The translations under genes and the position numbers were made by a program. From Aedes albopictus (taxonomy: Eukaryota > Arthropoda > Insecta > Diptera > Culicidae): 64,000 nucleotides of DNA. The stretch spans positions 270,797,694 to 270,861,693 of the forward strand of contig NC_085138.1 in NCBI RefSeq assembly GCF_035046485.1. The letters run 5' to 3'. Positions 1-11,420 of the stretch are shown in pieces; position 1 is the stretch's first letter; every line of letters begins with the position of its first letter. The notes below the pieces were generated by a model, which ran no database searches, was not told the origin of the DNA, and worked only from the letters and a program-made list of their open reading frames with translations.

Positions 1-39
1 AGTTGGGACGTCGAGCCATAAAAGAAGAAGAAGAAGAAG
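1..39 (+). mobile_element. Feilai-type SINE, 3' tail cut by window edge
   Basis: The first 39 bases read as the end of a tRNA-derived SINE: a GGGACGTCGAGCCATAAA stretch followed by a (GAA)n tail. The same end occurs in the complete copies at 61406-61675 and 35701-35964. Only the tail is inside the window. Confidence 0.75.
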
Positions 40-245
40 TCATATAATTTGATACTAGCTGCTCTAAAATTGCCTGAAATTGTAAATTCTCATAAAACCA
101 AGCCTTGTATTGCTTTTTCGAGTGATTCCTGGTCTTTTTGGTATCCATACATGTATAAGGATTCTAAATATAATCAAATTAAAAAAAAAAAAAGTTTTGT
201 ATGAAAAAATTCCGTCTTTCATTTTCAAAAAATAACACCTCAAAA

Positions 246-1147
246 GAATGACCAGCGCCATCTTTTGACAGTTAGAGTTTTTCGGATCAATCCCCCTAAA
301 AGTGAGATACAAAATTATTTTTTTTATTGTTGAGATAGAGGGTTGACGTCTTCCTCAAAGTTGTAGCGTTTTTAATTCCAAACAACTTTCTTGTACGCGG
401 AGTGGACCTGATGTGATGGTCAGAACACTTGACTATCACGCCGAGGACCTGAGATCGAATCTCACTCCCGACAAACTCGCAAAATGTGAGGTCTTTCTTC
501 GGAAGAGAAGTGAAGCGTGGGCCCCGAGATGAACTAGCCTAGGGCTAAAAATGGAGAGAGAGGCCTGTGTTTGGAACTTAACCCCAAAAACACGTTTTTA
601 AGCAAAACATACATTCGTTGAATTTTTAGACCCATACAATATTCTGCAAAATTGTATGTATTAGGTAATAAAATACGCAACTTTGCCGAAGACATCAGAG
701 CTGTAAGAATTAAATCAGACGAGTTATAGATAAATTTATGATTTTTTTCATCGAGTTTTAGGGATAAATATCTTTTTTAGGCAGCTGAGGATACCCTTAT
801 CGAAAAGTACATCTAAAGAGCTTTCAAATAAGGGTTAGTTTGACCGTCCACGATCGTCTACTGGGGAGGTATGGCCATAATAAAAAATGTCCTTACTACG
901 ATTTAATTGCAATCAAATCTACTTTGGCAGAAAAATTCAAACGTATTTTTGGGTTAAACTTCTATCTCCATTGGTGTAAAAATTACAACATTGACGTCTT
1001 CAAGAAAGTTATTTGGAATCAAAAATGGTACAACTTTGCCGAATACGTCAACCCTCTATCTCAACAGTAAAAAAAGTAATTTTGTGTCTCACTTTTAGGG
1101 GGATTGATCCGAAAACTCTAACTGTCAAATGATGGCGCTGGTCATTC
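246..1147. mobile_element. Foldback element with 147-bp inverted arms
   Basis: The arms 246-393 and 1001-1147 are inverted copies of each other at roughly 90% identity, both ending in GAATGACCAGCGCCATC. The middle holds a tRNA-like SINE and AT-rich filler with no coding frame. I see no convincing target-site duplication. The arms carry the motif GCCGAAGACATCA/GACGTCTTC, which recurs in other foldbacks of this window. Superfamily not assigned. Confidence 0.75.
396..590 (+). mobile_element. tRNA-related SINE-like insertion
   Basis: The sequence starting near GCGGAGTGGACC has a tRNA-like layout. An A-box-like segment lies around 408-420 and a B-box-like GAGATCGAATCTC at 451-463, followed by a non-tRNA body. 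It lies between the foldback arms, so it probably inserted after the foldback formed. The ends are approximate, no poly-A or TSD is clear, and the family is not named. Confidence 0.45.
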
Positions 1148-1204
1148 CCGTCAACTTTGCCGAAGACACCCTTGCTCTATTTCTTCAATCCTACGAGCTA
1201 TTAA

Positions 1205-1808
1205 GGCGAAACTGGAAGCATTTCATCACTTTTTGGTTTTTGATTTTTTTTATTAAATAACGAAGCAATATTTTCAAAATCGGTTTTCATGCACATGTAG
1301 AGTATGGATCAAGGTATCTTCTGAATTTTTTTGTAGTGGAAAATGTTTTTCGTTTTTGCAGAAACCATTTTTGAACAAAATTTCACAAAAAAATGGTTTC
1401 TGCAAAAATGGAAAACATTTTCCACTACAAAAAAATTCAGAAGATACCTTGATCCATACTCTACATGTGCATGAAAACCGATTTTGAAAATATTACTTCG
1501 TTATCTATATATATAAAAATGCAGTGGCATACGTGGGACCGCGCATAACTTGCGAACGGGTGGTCCGATTTGGGTCGTCTAAGTTTTGTTCTGTTAGTTT
1601 TCACCCAAGGAAGGTTTATGAGGCCTAAAACATGGGAAAATTGAGAGTTTTTGAAAATCGGGTTTTCATACGTTTTGACCGGGGACTTGGTCTTGGCTAG
1701 AAACTTGAAACGTCAAAAACGCAGTAGGCAAGACAAAGTTTGCCGGGTACAGCTAGTTTAATAAAAAATCAAAAACCGAAAAAATGAGAAAATGCTTCCA
1801 GTTTCGCC
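1205..1808. mobile_element. Palindromic MITE flanked by TTAA
   Basis: Two long inverted arms start with GGCGAAACTGGAAGCATTT at 1205 and end with its complement at 1808. TTAA lies on both outer sides (1201-1204 and 1809-1812), which suits a TTAA-targeting element. The arms meet at about 1375-1390. The right arm is split by a Helitron at 1504-1756; without it each arm is about 175 bp. It has no coding capacity. Confidence 0.8.
1504..1756 (+). mobile_element. Short non-autonomous Helitron
   Basis: The insert begins TCTATATATATAAAAATG and ends TTTGCCGGGTACAGCTAG. It has a 5' TC, a 3' CTAG, no TSD, and sits between an A (1503) and a T (1757), as Helitrons do. The sister arm of the host palindrome (about 1248-1262) shows the uninterrupted target, so both boundaries are exact. 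It is 253 bp and non-coding. A related but much larger copy lies at 28878-31926. Confidence 0.85.
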
Positions 1809-1903
1809 TTAATTAAGAGCGTGGAAATGGGAAAATAAACCATTGTGGAATGGCTGCATAATGGTCGAACGACCCAATGAAGAGGGTTTCAAATAGTCAG
1901 TCG

Positions 1904-2310
1904 CAGGGCCGGATCTAAGGGGGGGCCGGGGGGGCCCGGGCCCCCACATTTTAGGGGCCCCCACAAAAACCTTTTGTGATTGCTAACATTAGCTTTATTG
2001 ATTATGTTTGACTACGCAGTCATTTATTGAACAAACAACGTTCTTTATTTGCCCGACGTTTCGACACGGGGATTGTGTCTTCCCCGTGTCGAAACGTCGG
2101 GCAAATAAAGAACGTCGTTTGTTCAATAAATGACTGCGTAGCCAAACATAATCAATTCCACCAAATCAGTCGATTTATCATCAATTAGCTTTATTTTTCA
2201 TATTGCTCAAGTACTGTTCGAAAATAAGGAAAAACATTTTTGGTCATCTCTCAGAAGGGCCTGCACATCCGCTCGGGCCCCGGGCCGCCACAATCGTTAA
2301 TCCGGGCCTG
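1904..2310. mobile_element. hAT-type MITE with perfect 8-bp TSD
   Basis: The ends are CAGGGCCGGATCTAAG and, on the other strand, CAGGCCCGGATTAACG. A perfect 8-bp duplication GTCAGTCG flanks it (1896-1903, 2311-2318), the hallmark of hAT transposition. The outer parts are unusually G/C-rich (GGGGGGCCGGGGG tracts). A separate palindrome is nested inside. It has no transposase. Confidence 0.88.
1997..2156. repeat. Near-perfect palindrome nested in the hAT MITE
   Basis: Two 75-bp arms of very high identity meet at about 2071-2078, with CCCGACGTTTCGACACGGGG on the left and its complement on the right. The 12-bp sequence ATTAGCTTTATT occurs at both 1988-1999 and 2184-2195, so a unit of about 184 bp probably inserted there with a target duplication. 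It is non-coding and could form a long hairpin if transcribed. Confidence 0.75.
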
Positions 2311-2439
2311 GTCAGTCGGTAGTTTTCTATCCAAATATGTTCTATGTAAAAATATGAAAACTATCGTTCCTCTGTTCGATAATAAATCGCTTGTACCAAC
2401 ATTAGGCACACTGTTCCTATTATGGAGGTAAAATTTAAT

Positions 2440-2880
2440 TTTGGCTCCTTAAGGTATGATATCCCATTGAATTCGTATGGGATTCTGGAGGATATTGTAT
2501 ACTCAATATACTTTATGAAAATGCACCTTAGAGTGCAATCAAATGATGATTAACAATCATTAGCCGCTTACGCGCGAGGACGCGCAAGCGTACGCGCAAC
2601 TGCGCAATCAATGTTATAAAAACAATAAACAGAGCCTGGACGCTCTCTTCTGTAAGCAGTAGTCAAACGAGTTACAAGTGATTTATTCAACACCCGAAGA
2701 AACTTACCCCAAGTATTTAACATTTTATCACCGACGAAATTTTATGACGTTGGTTTGGTCTCGCGAATATTAAGTCGGTGATTAGAAGTGTCCTTCCGCC
2801 TGCTGGCTAAATCGGTCCCGGATCATCAAATTTAATAGAGGATAGGAACACTAGTTCAACAACATGAACACAGCAGGAAA
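2440..2880 (+). mobile_element. Possible LTR and leader of a retrotransposon (remnant)
   Basis: The segment 2499-2692 has the look of an LTR: it begins TGTATACTC, carries a TATAAAAAC box at 2615, an AATAAA at 2625, and ends TTATTCAACA. A leader-like stretch follows, leading to an ATG at 2864 with only a short open frame. There is no second LTR and no recognisable gag. This could equally be chance; treat the class (BEL-like?) as a guess. Confidence 0.35.
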
Positions 2881-3639
2881 AATATTAGAGAAAATATTTT
2901 TTCTCAATGTTTTTGGGCAAGTCTTAAGCACACAAATGGTGCAATCTCATAATTGAAGCATAATGTATGTAGGCTCAGTGTACCAGTTATGGCTATATTA
3001 CCTCAAATTCGCCATGGTTGATTTTCACCCTTCAACGATGCAAGCCAAAAGAAAAAAAAATGTGTACATAAGATCACGTTCACAAAAGATGATTGCACTC
3101 ATTCAAACATCACAATTTGATCAAATTATGGTAGAAATAAGAAAGGTTCATTTGGCGCTGTGCCGTTTTACGAGATCTCAGACTGCTTTGTAAAAATGGA
3201 ACTGAACAAATAAAAAGTCATTCAAATCACATCAAACTGGGATGCACTTCCCCATGCGAACTAAACCAAAGGGCTCGTAACGATAAATCTCAAGAAAATC
3301 GTAACAACTATTAGGTCTTAACAATAGGGATCGACATCGGTCTAATAATTGGACACTGACCAAGACACTTGCCCTACAGATACCACACAGCGGAACTTTC
3401 TGATAATTACAATCGACGTAAACATATTTGACATATAAATTTATATTCCACTTCACTGAAATTTACATCAAACAATTTCTTGTATGGAATGTTGAACGCA
3501 ATCTTCATATTCAGAGCTAGCTGTAAATTTATAAACTGATGGAAAAATGTATGAGATGAGATATGACGGGGTCCTTTTGTTACAGGTGATATGATCTAAC
3601 ATTTTTTTAACTGTGCATCTACAAAAGATCGCAGCAATC
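2881..3639. other. Unassigned AT-rich stretch
   Basis: I see no coding frame above background, no inverted repeat and no recognisable element between the LTR-like remnant and the LOA fragment. It may include decayed retrotransposon sequence. Confidence 0.5.
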
Positions 3640-3846
3640 TAAACCATTATTTGTCGTTTCTGTGACGAGGAGAGCGAAACATCAGAACGCATCTTCTGCT
3701 ATTGTAGTGCACTCACCCAACGTAGGTTCAAAGTTCTCAGCAAGCCCCAAGGACGTGGCTGGCTTTATATTAAGCTAGTCTCGCCAGATTGGAGGAATCA
3801 ATTACTGTACAGTAACTCAGGATCACTATTAATCAATAATAGGTGA
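3640..3846 (+). pseudogene. LOA/jockey-type non-LTR retrotransposon, ORF2 C-terminal remnant
   Basis: An open frame from 3652 to a TGA at 3844-3846 begins CRFCDEESETSE and has further cysteines at residues 16 and 18. This is the CxxC...CxC zinc-knuckle-like end found after the reverse transcriptase in LOA/jockey-group ORF2 proteins. The frame is closed by a stop just upstream, so only about 64 codons remain. The following 3847-4000 bases could be the 3' UTR. The parent element would be a self-copying retrotransposon, and this copy is dead. A longer LOA copy lies on the minus strand at 46212-49109. Confidence 0.6.
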
Positions 3847-4221
3847 TATTGAGTTCAGTCGATACCAAGGTATCTCAGTGACAAACATGTTAAATACTGA
3901 GATAACTTGTGCACCTCTCAGCAAAAGAGTAGGTATATCACAATAGATCACAATAATCCTAAAATCTAGACGCAGTGGTCTTCACCCGACAAACGAGAGA
4001 GAAGTTGATCCAAAATTAGCACATTATAATCTGTGCCCTTTTTTGTATATTGATCATGTGAGGCCATTTAATTCGGCGTACAATTACTCATCCTTCCATA
4101 AATACCTGTATAAGAATCTTGCAGATTGATTGATGCAGCTGCTCACTACAAAAACTCAACATGAATCACGTCCTACCACGCCTTGATAGACTTTAGATGT
4201 CCAGAAATAACGTAAAATATA
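3847..4221. other. Probable 3' UTR remnant, otherwise unassigned
   Basis: AT-rich sequence between the LOA C-terminal remnant and the next foldback. It probably includes the LOA 3' UTR. I see no poly-A tail that would fix its end. Confidence 0.4.
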
Positions 4222-6309
4222 CACGGTGTGTTTATAGAGCAACTTTAAAACAAAAAAATAAGTAAGTCTGAAATTTTGCCCAGTGATGCTTTGGGCCATT
4301 CCCTTCAATTTGCTGGGTCGGTTGAAAACATCCATCGGGGGGTCTAGAACAAAATTTTTTTTTTAAGGTTTTTCATGCAAAAGCTGTTAAAAGCGCATAT
4401 TGTAAATTATTGCATCTCCTACAAGTAGCCACAACTTTTTTGTCTTTGAAGATAGAATCATACAATTTTTAGGCTTTTCGAAGTAGTATGCGTAGATGAC
4501 TGTGTGAAAATTTCATTGAAATATGTTGAATGGTTTTCAAGTAATAGCAAAACTATCAAACGCATTCTAAAATACTTAGCTTAGTAGCAAACGATCAACA
4601 AAATATCTATATTTTTTTTATACAATAATACATGAACAATATTTTATTCTAAATACCTTGAGTCATTATGATGGCGGTACTGTGAAAACTTGTTTTTCAA
4701 ATGATGAACAATTACATAGTCAAATACATGAAAGGAAAACACACACTGTCATTATGTAGCTTTTCACTAAAGTATTAATTATTTATTTCAAGAACGACGT
4801 TTTGCGTATACATGTTCAAAAGTACAAGTATGCATTTATTATGAATCCTATAATAAACACATTTATCATGATTGCTGAGCATGTCGGCCTTCCCTAAAGA
4901 AAATATTTTAATGTTATTTGGTAAGCCAAGAAAAGCACTCGACGATTGGGAAACATCTCTGTTTCGAAGAAAAAGTATAGAAGCTAAATTATTTTGGAAT
5001 TAATGTTTACAAGCTCAAAATTAAATAGTATTTCATCTTAGTCAATGAATAAAAACAAGTAAACTCTGTTAAAGACCTCATAATAACATTGATGTTGTGG
5101 GTATGAATCCACATTAAACCAAGACAGGACACAATAACGAGAACTGAAATCAAAACAGAATTCAGTTGGGCAATATTCGATCAAGGGCAACTTTACGGTA
5201 CTAAACATAGTTTCCGGATTATTCCATGATATTTGGCATAGCTGTTGGACCTAAACTTAAGTTTGTCTTTAAATTTAATAGCAATATGATGCTTATTACT
5301 TATGCCACCATTTATTAACAAATAACTGATAATAAGTTCTGAAAGAAGATTTAAAAGAACGGAGTACTTATTGAAAATGTTTCTACATTAGGCATGAAAA
5401 TTAGGCTGTTCAGCATAAAGCCAAGGAAAAACAATTTGATAACAATGGTTTAAATAGTCTTATCGATTGCATATGATGTCTCAAAAATATTTTCTGTGGT
5501 TTCCTCCAAGCATGAGGAAGAGTGATTGGTCATTGTTAGGGCGTCGTTCACTAGTAAAATATTTTCAACATAAATCTATATCTTTCGAAAAATTAACAAA
5601 CAGTTTGTTTTGTAATCCACATTATTGCGCCACGCTCTCCTAAAGCATTTTGCTTGCAATCTGATACTTAGATAAGACCTTAATCATTAAAAAAAAAATT
5701 GAAAAAATGAACATGTATACGCAAAACCGCGTTCTTAAGATAAATAATTAATACTTTAGTCAAAAGCTACATAATGGCAATGTGTGTGTTTTCCTTTCAT
5801 GTATTTTACTATGTAATTGTTCATTATTTGAAAAACAAGTTTTCACCGTACATACCACCATCATAATGACCCAAGGTCCTTAGAATTAAAAATTTTTCAT
5901 GTATTATTATATAAAAAATATAGATATTTTGTTGGACTTTTGCTACTAAGCTTAGTATTTCAGAATGCGTTTGATAGTTTTGCTATTATTTGAAAACCAT
6001 TCAACATATTTTAATGAAATTTTCACACAGTCATCTACGCATACTACTTCCAAACGCCTGAAAATTTTATGGCTCTATCCTCAACGACAAAAAAGTTATG
6101 AATATTTGTAGGAGATGCAATAATTTACAATATGCGCTTTTAACTGTTTTTGCATGAAAAACCTCCAAAAAAATTTTTTGTTCTAGACCCCCCGATGAAT
6201 GTTTTCAACCGACCCAGCAAATTGAAGGGAATGGCCCAAAGTATCACTGGGCAAAATTTCAGACTTACTTATTTTTTTATTATAAAGTTGTTCTACACAA
6301 CACACATAG
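4222..6309. mobile_element. Foldback element with about 600-bp arms
   Basis: The arms 4222-4817 and 5709-6309 are inverted copies at about 85-90% identity, separated by a spacer of about 890 bp. The left end reads CACGGTGTGTTTATAGAGC; the right end is a degraded complement. CACGGTGTGT also ends the small MITE at 9294-9647, so the two may share a transposase. The spacer has no open frame of note, and no clear TSD is left. Confidence 0.8.
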
Positions 6310-8422
6310 TTTATTTCTCTTATGCAATGATCTTTAACACAGATTTGCTATATATTAAAAGTTAACAGTAGTCTTATCAAGAGCCGCAACTTGGCGACCA
6401 CTGGAAAAAGTGCGGTAAGCATGTCGCCAATTTCAATCGGACATGATTCCGAAGTTGGAACTTCTGTGTGGGTATGGTGAATAAAATAAACCGCCAACCT
6501 GTTGCTTCTCAATAATTCCAATGCATCACCTTCCAAGAACTGCTTCCTTGTTCAGTCTTGTTTTTTTTTGCCTGTTCTCTCACACCGCACCGGTATGCCC
6601 GATCCAACATGAACCCGCTTCCGATGGGCTGCTCCTTCCATTATAATTTATTTCATTAATTTCAAGAAGAATGTAATTAAAATAATCTATTTATTTATGT
6701 AATTTACTCAAACAATTCATCTTAGAATTTAATTAAGTTCTGTATGCTGTATTTAGATCCGCTTCCCGGAATCTGCCTTCGCTCTTTTACTTTGCATTTG
6801 GGATAGGCTAGAGCTTGGTGCTGGCTGGCTGGTTGGTTGTATGATGCTTGCTTTTATACACCACTCGCCAGCCGGGAAAGCTGAGGAGCAGAAGTCTGAG
6901 AACAGCATAAACTATGGGCACCGAATGTCATGAGCTGGGATGGGACTCGGGGTGGTAAAAGTGTGTTCCTCACAACTATCCCTCTGCAACACTACTGTGT
7001 GCTCACATGACGGAGGGATTCCGTTTTCCTGGGTGATGCTGGGGAACAACAGCGTTAGCAAAAGCAGCAGCAAGCAGCAGTCATCAGCACTATTAGTGCT
7101 ACAAGTGTCGGTGTTTTACAGAATCGAAAAGTGTTCTCACACATGCCGTTGGGTTTTGTAATGTCTTTTTGCCGTTGCTTCTGGGACGGGGAGCACCACA
7201 TCCAGAGAGGTCTGTATTATGAGTGAGAATGTGCTGTGGGTACACACACGGAAGTTCAAGGAAGACGAGAATGAATGCAATAAATGCAGCGAAATGACAG
7301 TGCGAGAGACATGCATCGCTACGAACATCTTGTATGCTGGGCTGCTGATGAAGGAAGGCACAGGTCATTTACGTTCCCAAGGGATGAGTGAAGTTAATAT
7401 ATCCTGCTAGATTTAATTTGGAGATGCTCGTCACACAAGTTTAAGCCGCTGTCAAAATAGAAGGCTGTTCTTCAGATTCTATTATAAATTTCTCCAAAAG
7501 TTAGACAACGCTTATTCTGAGATTACCAAGAATCAAGCCACTACTAAGACGTTTAAGGTTAATGCCTATAACATTGCTGCTGCTGCAAGTTAATGATATC
7601 CTAATTTCTTCAATCATTATTGCATACCGGCATCTTAGGCTAATGTTCCGCCGTTTAAAATTTCATCAAATCAATTCCACCATCCAACGCCGATAAATGT
7701 TTAATGCAGCTCCGGTACCGTCTGCACTCAATAATAATTTTCCTCTGGAGATTGCCACTGCATTGCCCGGATTTGGAATAAACTGCATGCGCTATTATTA
7801 TTTGGGGCCTTCGAAAGCTTGGTCGACGTAGGCGCAAAACAACGACGATTGGTGAAGTTTTGAGGTTTGTAGAATTGTTTCGAATGTCAAAATCATTTCA
7901 CTAAAGACAAGTCCACTGCAAGATGAATTGAGAGCAGACTTCGTTCCATTTGGAATGGATTCCTCTACCAAATAAGAAGACACGTGCACTATAATGCCCA
8001 AAGTGATGCATACCATATGAGCTTGTAGTTTACTTCCGTGCTCGCTCACGGAATCAGCGCAACAGTCAGCGGCGTAACATAAGCGGAATATCCTGCCCCG
8101 AAGGGACCCGTTTACGATGACGTCGATGGTGCGATGTGGCGGCAAAAGGATACACGCATTTGTGACGATAGTGGCAGCGTGGATGGTGATTATAATTGTT
8201 CCAGTTTGTCGTTCAAATTATATTTGCATTGTAGCTAGCCGCAAATATGTCCAGCGGTTGTATGATCGTTGCTTGACTGCTAATTAATACAAACAAATAA
8301 TGGCCCCAAGCATTACTGCATTAGTGTAGGCTTCAAGAGGTAATGTGAGATTAGATGTTCTGCAAAACATCTGTGGCATATGATAGGCATGTGTCAAATA
8401 GGGTCGATGAGCAAATTACTAC
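6310..8422. other. Longest stretch without a recognised transposon
   Basis: About 2.1 kb with less repeat character than the rest of the window. It has several short open frames on both strands, none with a recognisable family. It might be host intron or intergenic DNA. The only frame I single out is 7798-8213 on the minus strand. Confidence 0.5.
7798..8213 (-). other. Open frame of about 139 codons, possible exon or pseudogene
   Basis: Stop-free minus-strand frame from about 8213 to a stop at 7798, with no clear ATG near its 5' end. The translation has two hydrophobic stretches, one near the start (TIIITIHAATIVTNACILL) and one after the middle (MVCITLGIIVHVSSYLV). Between them lies a cysteine-containing segment (LCYAADCCADSVSEHG). 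This could fit part of a membrane protein, but I do not recognise a family. A GTATGC at about 8017-8012 could act as a splice donor. It may be chance; codon statistics and RNA reads would decide. Confidence 0.22.
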
Positions 8423-8462
8423 TACATACATACATACATACATACATACATACATACATACT
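8423..8462. repeat. (ACAT)n microsatellite
   Basis: About ten perfect tandem copies of the tetranucleotide ACAT, followed by degenerate units up to about 8475. Confidence 0.95.
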
Positions 8463-8599
8463 AATTACATACTAATGCACGCACACCCATGAGAAGATCA
8501 ATGGGTCGACGTGAAGGAAAACGTCTGTTACGATAAACTTTATTGTCTTTTTTTTTTTTTTTATTTTAGGCATTTCTAAGCCTTATACACGACAAATTA

Positions 8600-8784
8600 C
8601 CAGCCCATAGCTTCCAAAAGATGGAGGAAGAGGTTGACCGGCTGAAAACATCAAAGCCACTGCAGTAGATCAACTATCAAGCAAGCTTCCAAAATACGTT
8701 GGAGAAGCACTGGTGAGAGCACTACACTGGGTCATTACCAACATTTGGGAGGAGGAATGGATGGAAGTTATCGTGTGTCTCATA
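8600..8784 (+). pseudogene. RTE (JAM1-like) retrotransposon, piece 1 of 3
   Basis: Translation shows a decayed stretch just upstream of the reverse-transcriptase core: MEEEVDRLKTSK, then, after a one-base shift near 8655, VDQLSSKLPKYVGEALVRAL. This matches the pre-RT part of RTE/JAM1 ORF2. The frame stops abruptly at 8784, where a 3.4-kb element was inserted. The reading resumes exactly at 12316, showing one interrupted element. Confidence 0.7.
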
Positions 8785-9293
8785 GGGGTCATTCCATATG
8801 AAGTGACCGAGAAAATGTGTAAACTTGCAATCGACCATCACGGATTTGGACCAAATTTAGCTGAAACATTTGTTTAGATGGAAATAGAAAAAATCCAAAT
8901 TTTGGTGCCGATCGGATCACCCCTCGGTCCGTGGCAGCACCCCTCGTTTTGGCCGATATGAAAATTATCCTCTCTTTCTTTTATTTTTATCATTGAAACG
9001 ACTGCACATACACATTTGCGACCTTTGGTTTTTTTGAAGGAAATCGTTCAGGGATTCCAGAAAAAAAAAATTTTGATACAGTGTTGCCAAATATCATATT
9101 TTTCAATATTAAAACTAAAAATAGATTTTTCTCAAAATACGTATATTTTGATTTTAAAAATTTTGATTCCATCGTATTTATCAGACGTTATCCGATCGAA
9201 AAAGCTTAACTCCCCAAGGTAATTTGCGTCGTTCCTGAGATATACCGTTTTTAAAGAAAAAATATTTATTTTTTTCATATAATGTATCATATT

Positions 9294-9647
9294 CACGGTG
9301 TGTCTGGTAGAAGAAATTTATTACAAAAAAATAGGCATCGCCAATTTTTACGTTACGTGAAAGTTGACGCTTCTAGCTTTCATTCAAGCCCAACATCGAA
9401 ATATTCCATCGGGGGAACTTTTTCATACAAAAATTGGGTATGTTTGTTAAGTAGAAATAGGGATTAATTTGGAACCGTTCATTTTGTATGGGGAAAAACA
9501 GTATTCTGAAAAAGTTGTTCGAGATCCCTCGGTGGATTTTTTTTGAGGGACAGTGCAAATGAAAGCTGAAAGCCTCTATTTTTGAATAGCGAAAAATTTT
9601 ACGATGCCTATTTTTTTGTTATAAACCTTTCCCATACACACGCCGTG
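9294..9647. mobile_element. 354-bp MITE with CACGGYGTGT ends
   Basis: The termini are CACGGTGTGTCTGG and, inverted, CACGGCGTGTGTATGG. Both continue into a shared CAAAAAAATAGGCATCG. TATT lies on both sides (9290-9293, 9648-9651). The intact inverted arm of the host element near 11700 shows the empty site, so the borders are sound. It is non-coding. Confidence 0.82.
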
Positions 9648-11157
9648 TATTAAATCAGGTGCTGTTTATAACTTTCGCAAAAAAACATTGTTCGATGCCA
9701 TATAAAGACGATTTGTGCTGATTTGAACTATATCAAGTATAATAAGGATTAAAAAAATGGGACAATGATGCCAGTTCATCAATTATGAGTCTATCGTAAT
9801 GGATAACCTGCTGAACTAAAAAAAATATCTATTGAGATCATCAATTCCAAACAAATTCCATATATTTTAACATTATCTGGCAGCCGTTCCGTGCCAAATA
9901 TGTAATATTTATTGTAGAAATCTTAATTATATGAGTACTTTAGTATAAATTCTAATAAACAGACCAAAAGATTTTTTTTTATTTTGGTTTAGTACATTTG
10001 GCAACATTGACGTAAAATATATTCAGGAAAACATTTAAGGGCTGTATTTATAAGCAACAGTGCTGAAAATGTCATTTCGATAAAACTACATTCAACGACC
10101 TACAGCTAATTTCAGAAGCTGAACCTGTAAATATGGAATATGATAAAATATGAAGTATGATATCCTTTGGAATTAGATAATATTAGATACTACGCATCGT
10201 CGCGCAACTGGTAGCTCAACTCTTCAGTATTTTTGATTAATTTTTACGGCAGTGTTGCCAAGTATGCTAGTATTCCGCGGAAACACAAACAATAGGTGCG
10301 GGGATGCTTAGTATTGCGTTTACTCTTACTGTGAGTGCATCACCCCTATGAGGGGATCGCAGAATAATAGATCATGTCCTTTATTGTCCCGGACAGAGCA
10401 GTGAAGAACAGTGTTGAGTATCGTGATGTCTATTGATGTGATTGCATATGGTATGAATTTTTGTTTGTTCTTCGTGGCGATGAATGAACTAAAATTTCTG
10501 AGTGAAATGGATTAGTGGCGTTTGCTCCCTAGAGGGGTGGTAACTACTTTTATTAGGCTTTTTTTGCATGGAAAAGAGATCGGTTGTTCAAACCGCAACC
10601 CCATCACCAGTGGGAAGCCATGCGCAAGTTGCTTGACATGGATATTCGTTGTCGTTCGTCGCAGTTTGGATCGCAAGCGGATGAACGGATGGCGAATGGT
10701 GAAGAATGCTAGTGAGTGATCGAAGTGGCTGCTGTCGTCGCTGACAAGCAAACACACAAACTAAAACGATAGTCGTTCGCTGCGACAATCACGGAGTAAC
10801 AATCATGAATTGTGTTGCCATCTATGCTCATACTCATGCAGTGTTGCCAAATATGCTCGATATGTATCAAAAACAGAAATCATTTGTTTTGATTTGGTGT
10901 TATCTATTTACGGAAGCTTTCGTGTAAATTAGATACATATTTACAAAAAAATGGCATGTGTGGCAACACTATCATCTACAACATTATTGAAATGAATAAA
11001 ATGACAATTGAAATGAATTTCACAATAGATACATTTTATATTTTAACAAGTTATCCTCATCTTTTGCAATAAACCGTTTTTTTATTGCTAACTATCACAC
11101 TAACAATAACTGTCAATTATCAGGTCATTTTGTCAGATAGGACCATAAACAAGAAAA

Positions 11158-11420
11158 CACAGACAAACAGACGTAACATTGGCGAAACTTCCATCGACCA
11201 CAGTTTTAACGATTTTTTTAAACCTTCATAGTTGTAGCTTCCACAACCAGAGGTGCGCGCATCGTTTTTCTATGCGTTTGACGTTTCACACTAGTGCCTT
11301 CTGTGGACGATATTGCACAATGCAGTGTATCGTGAAACATTTCCACCAGTTGATGGTAGTGTGAACTAGGCGATGGATTTTCACGAAAATTGTTTTAGGT
11401 GTTACGTCTGTTTGTCTGTG
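11158..11420. mobile_element. MITE with CACAGACAAACAGACGTAAC termini
   Basis: The 20-bp inverted ends at 11158-11177 and 11401-11420 match perfectly. The flanks AAGAAAA and AAGAATA suggest a degraded TSD. The same terminal sequence occurs alone near 14418-14436 (inverted) and, partly, near 25390-25410, so the family is dispersed. It is non-coding. Confidence 0.8.

Noticed and set aside
10512..10788. Three overlapping open frames of 65-81 codons on both strands
   Set aside because: Shadows of one GC-richer patch inside the 3.4-kb element; no family resemblance.
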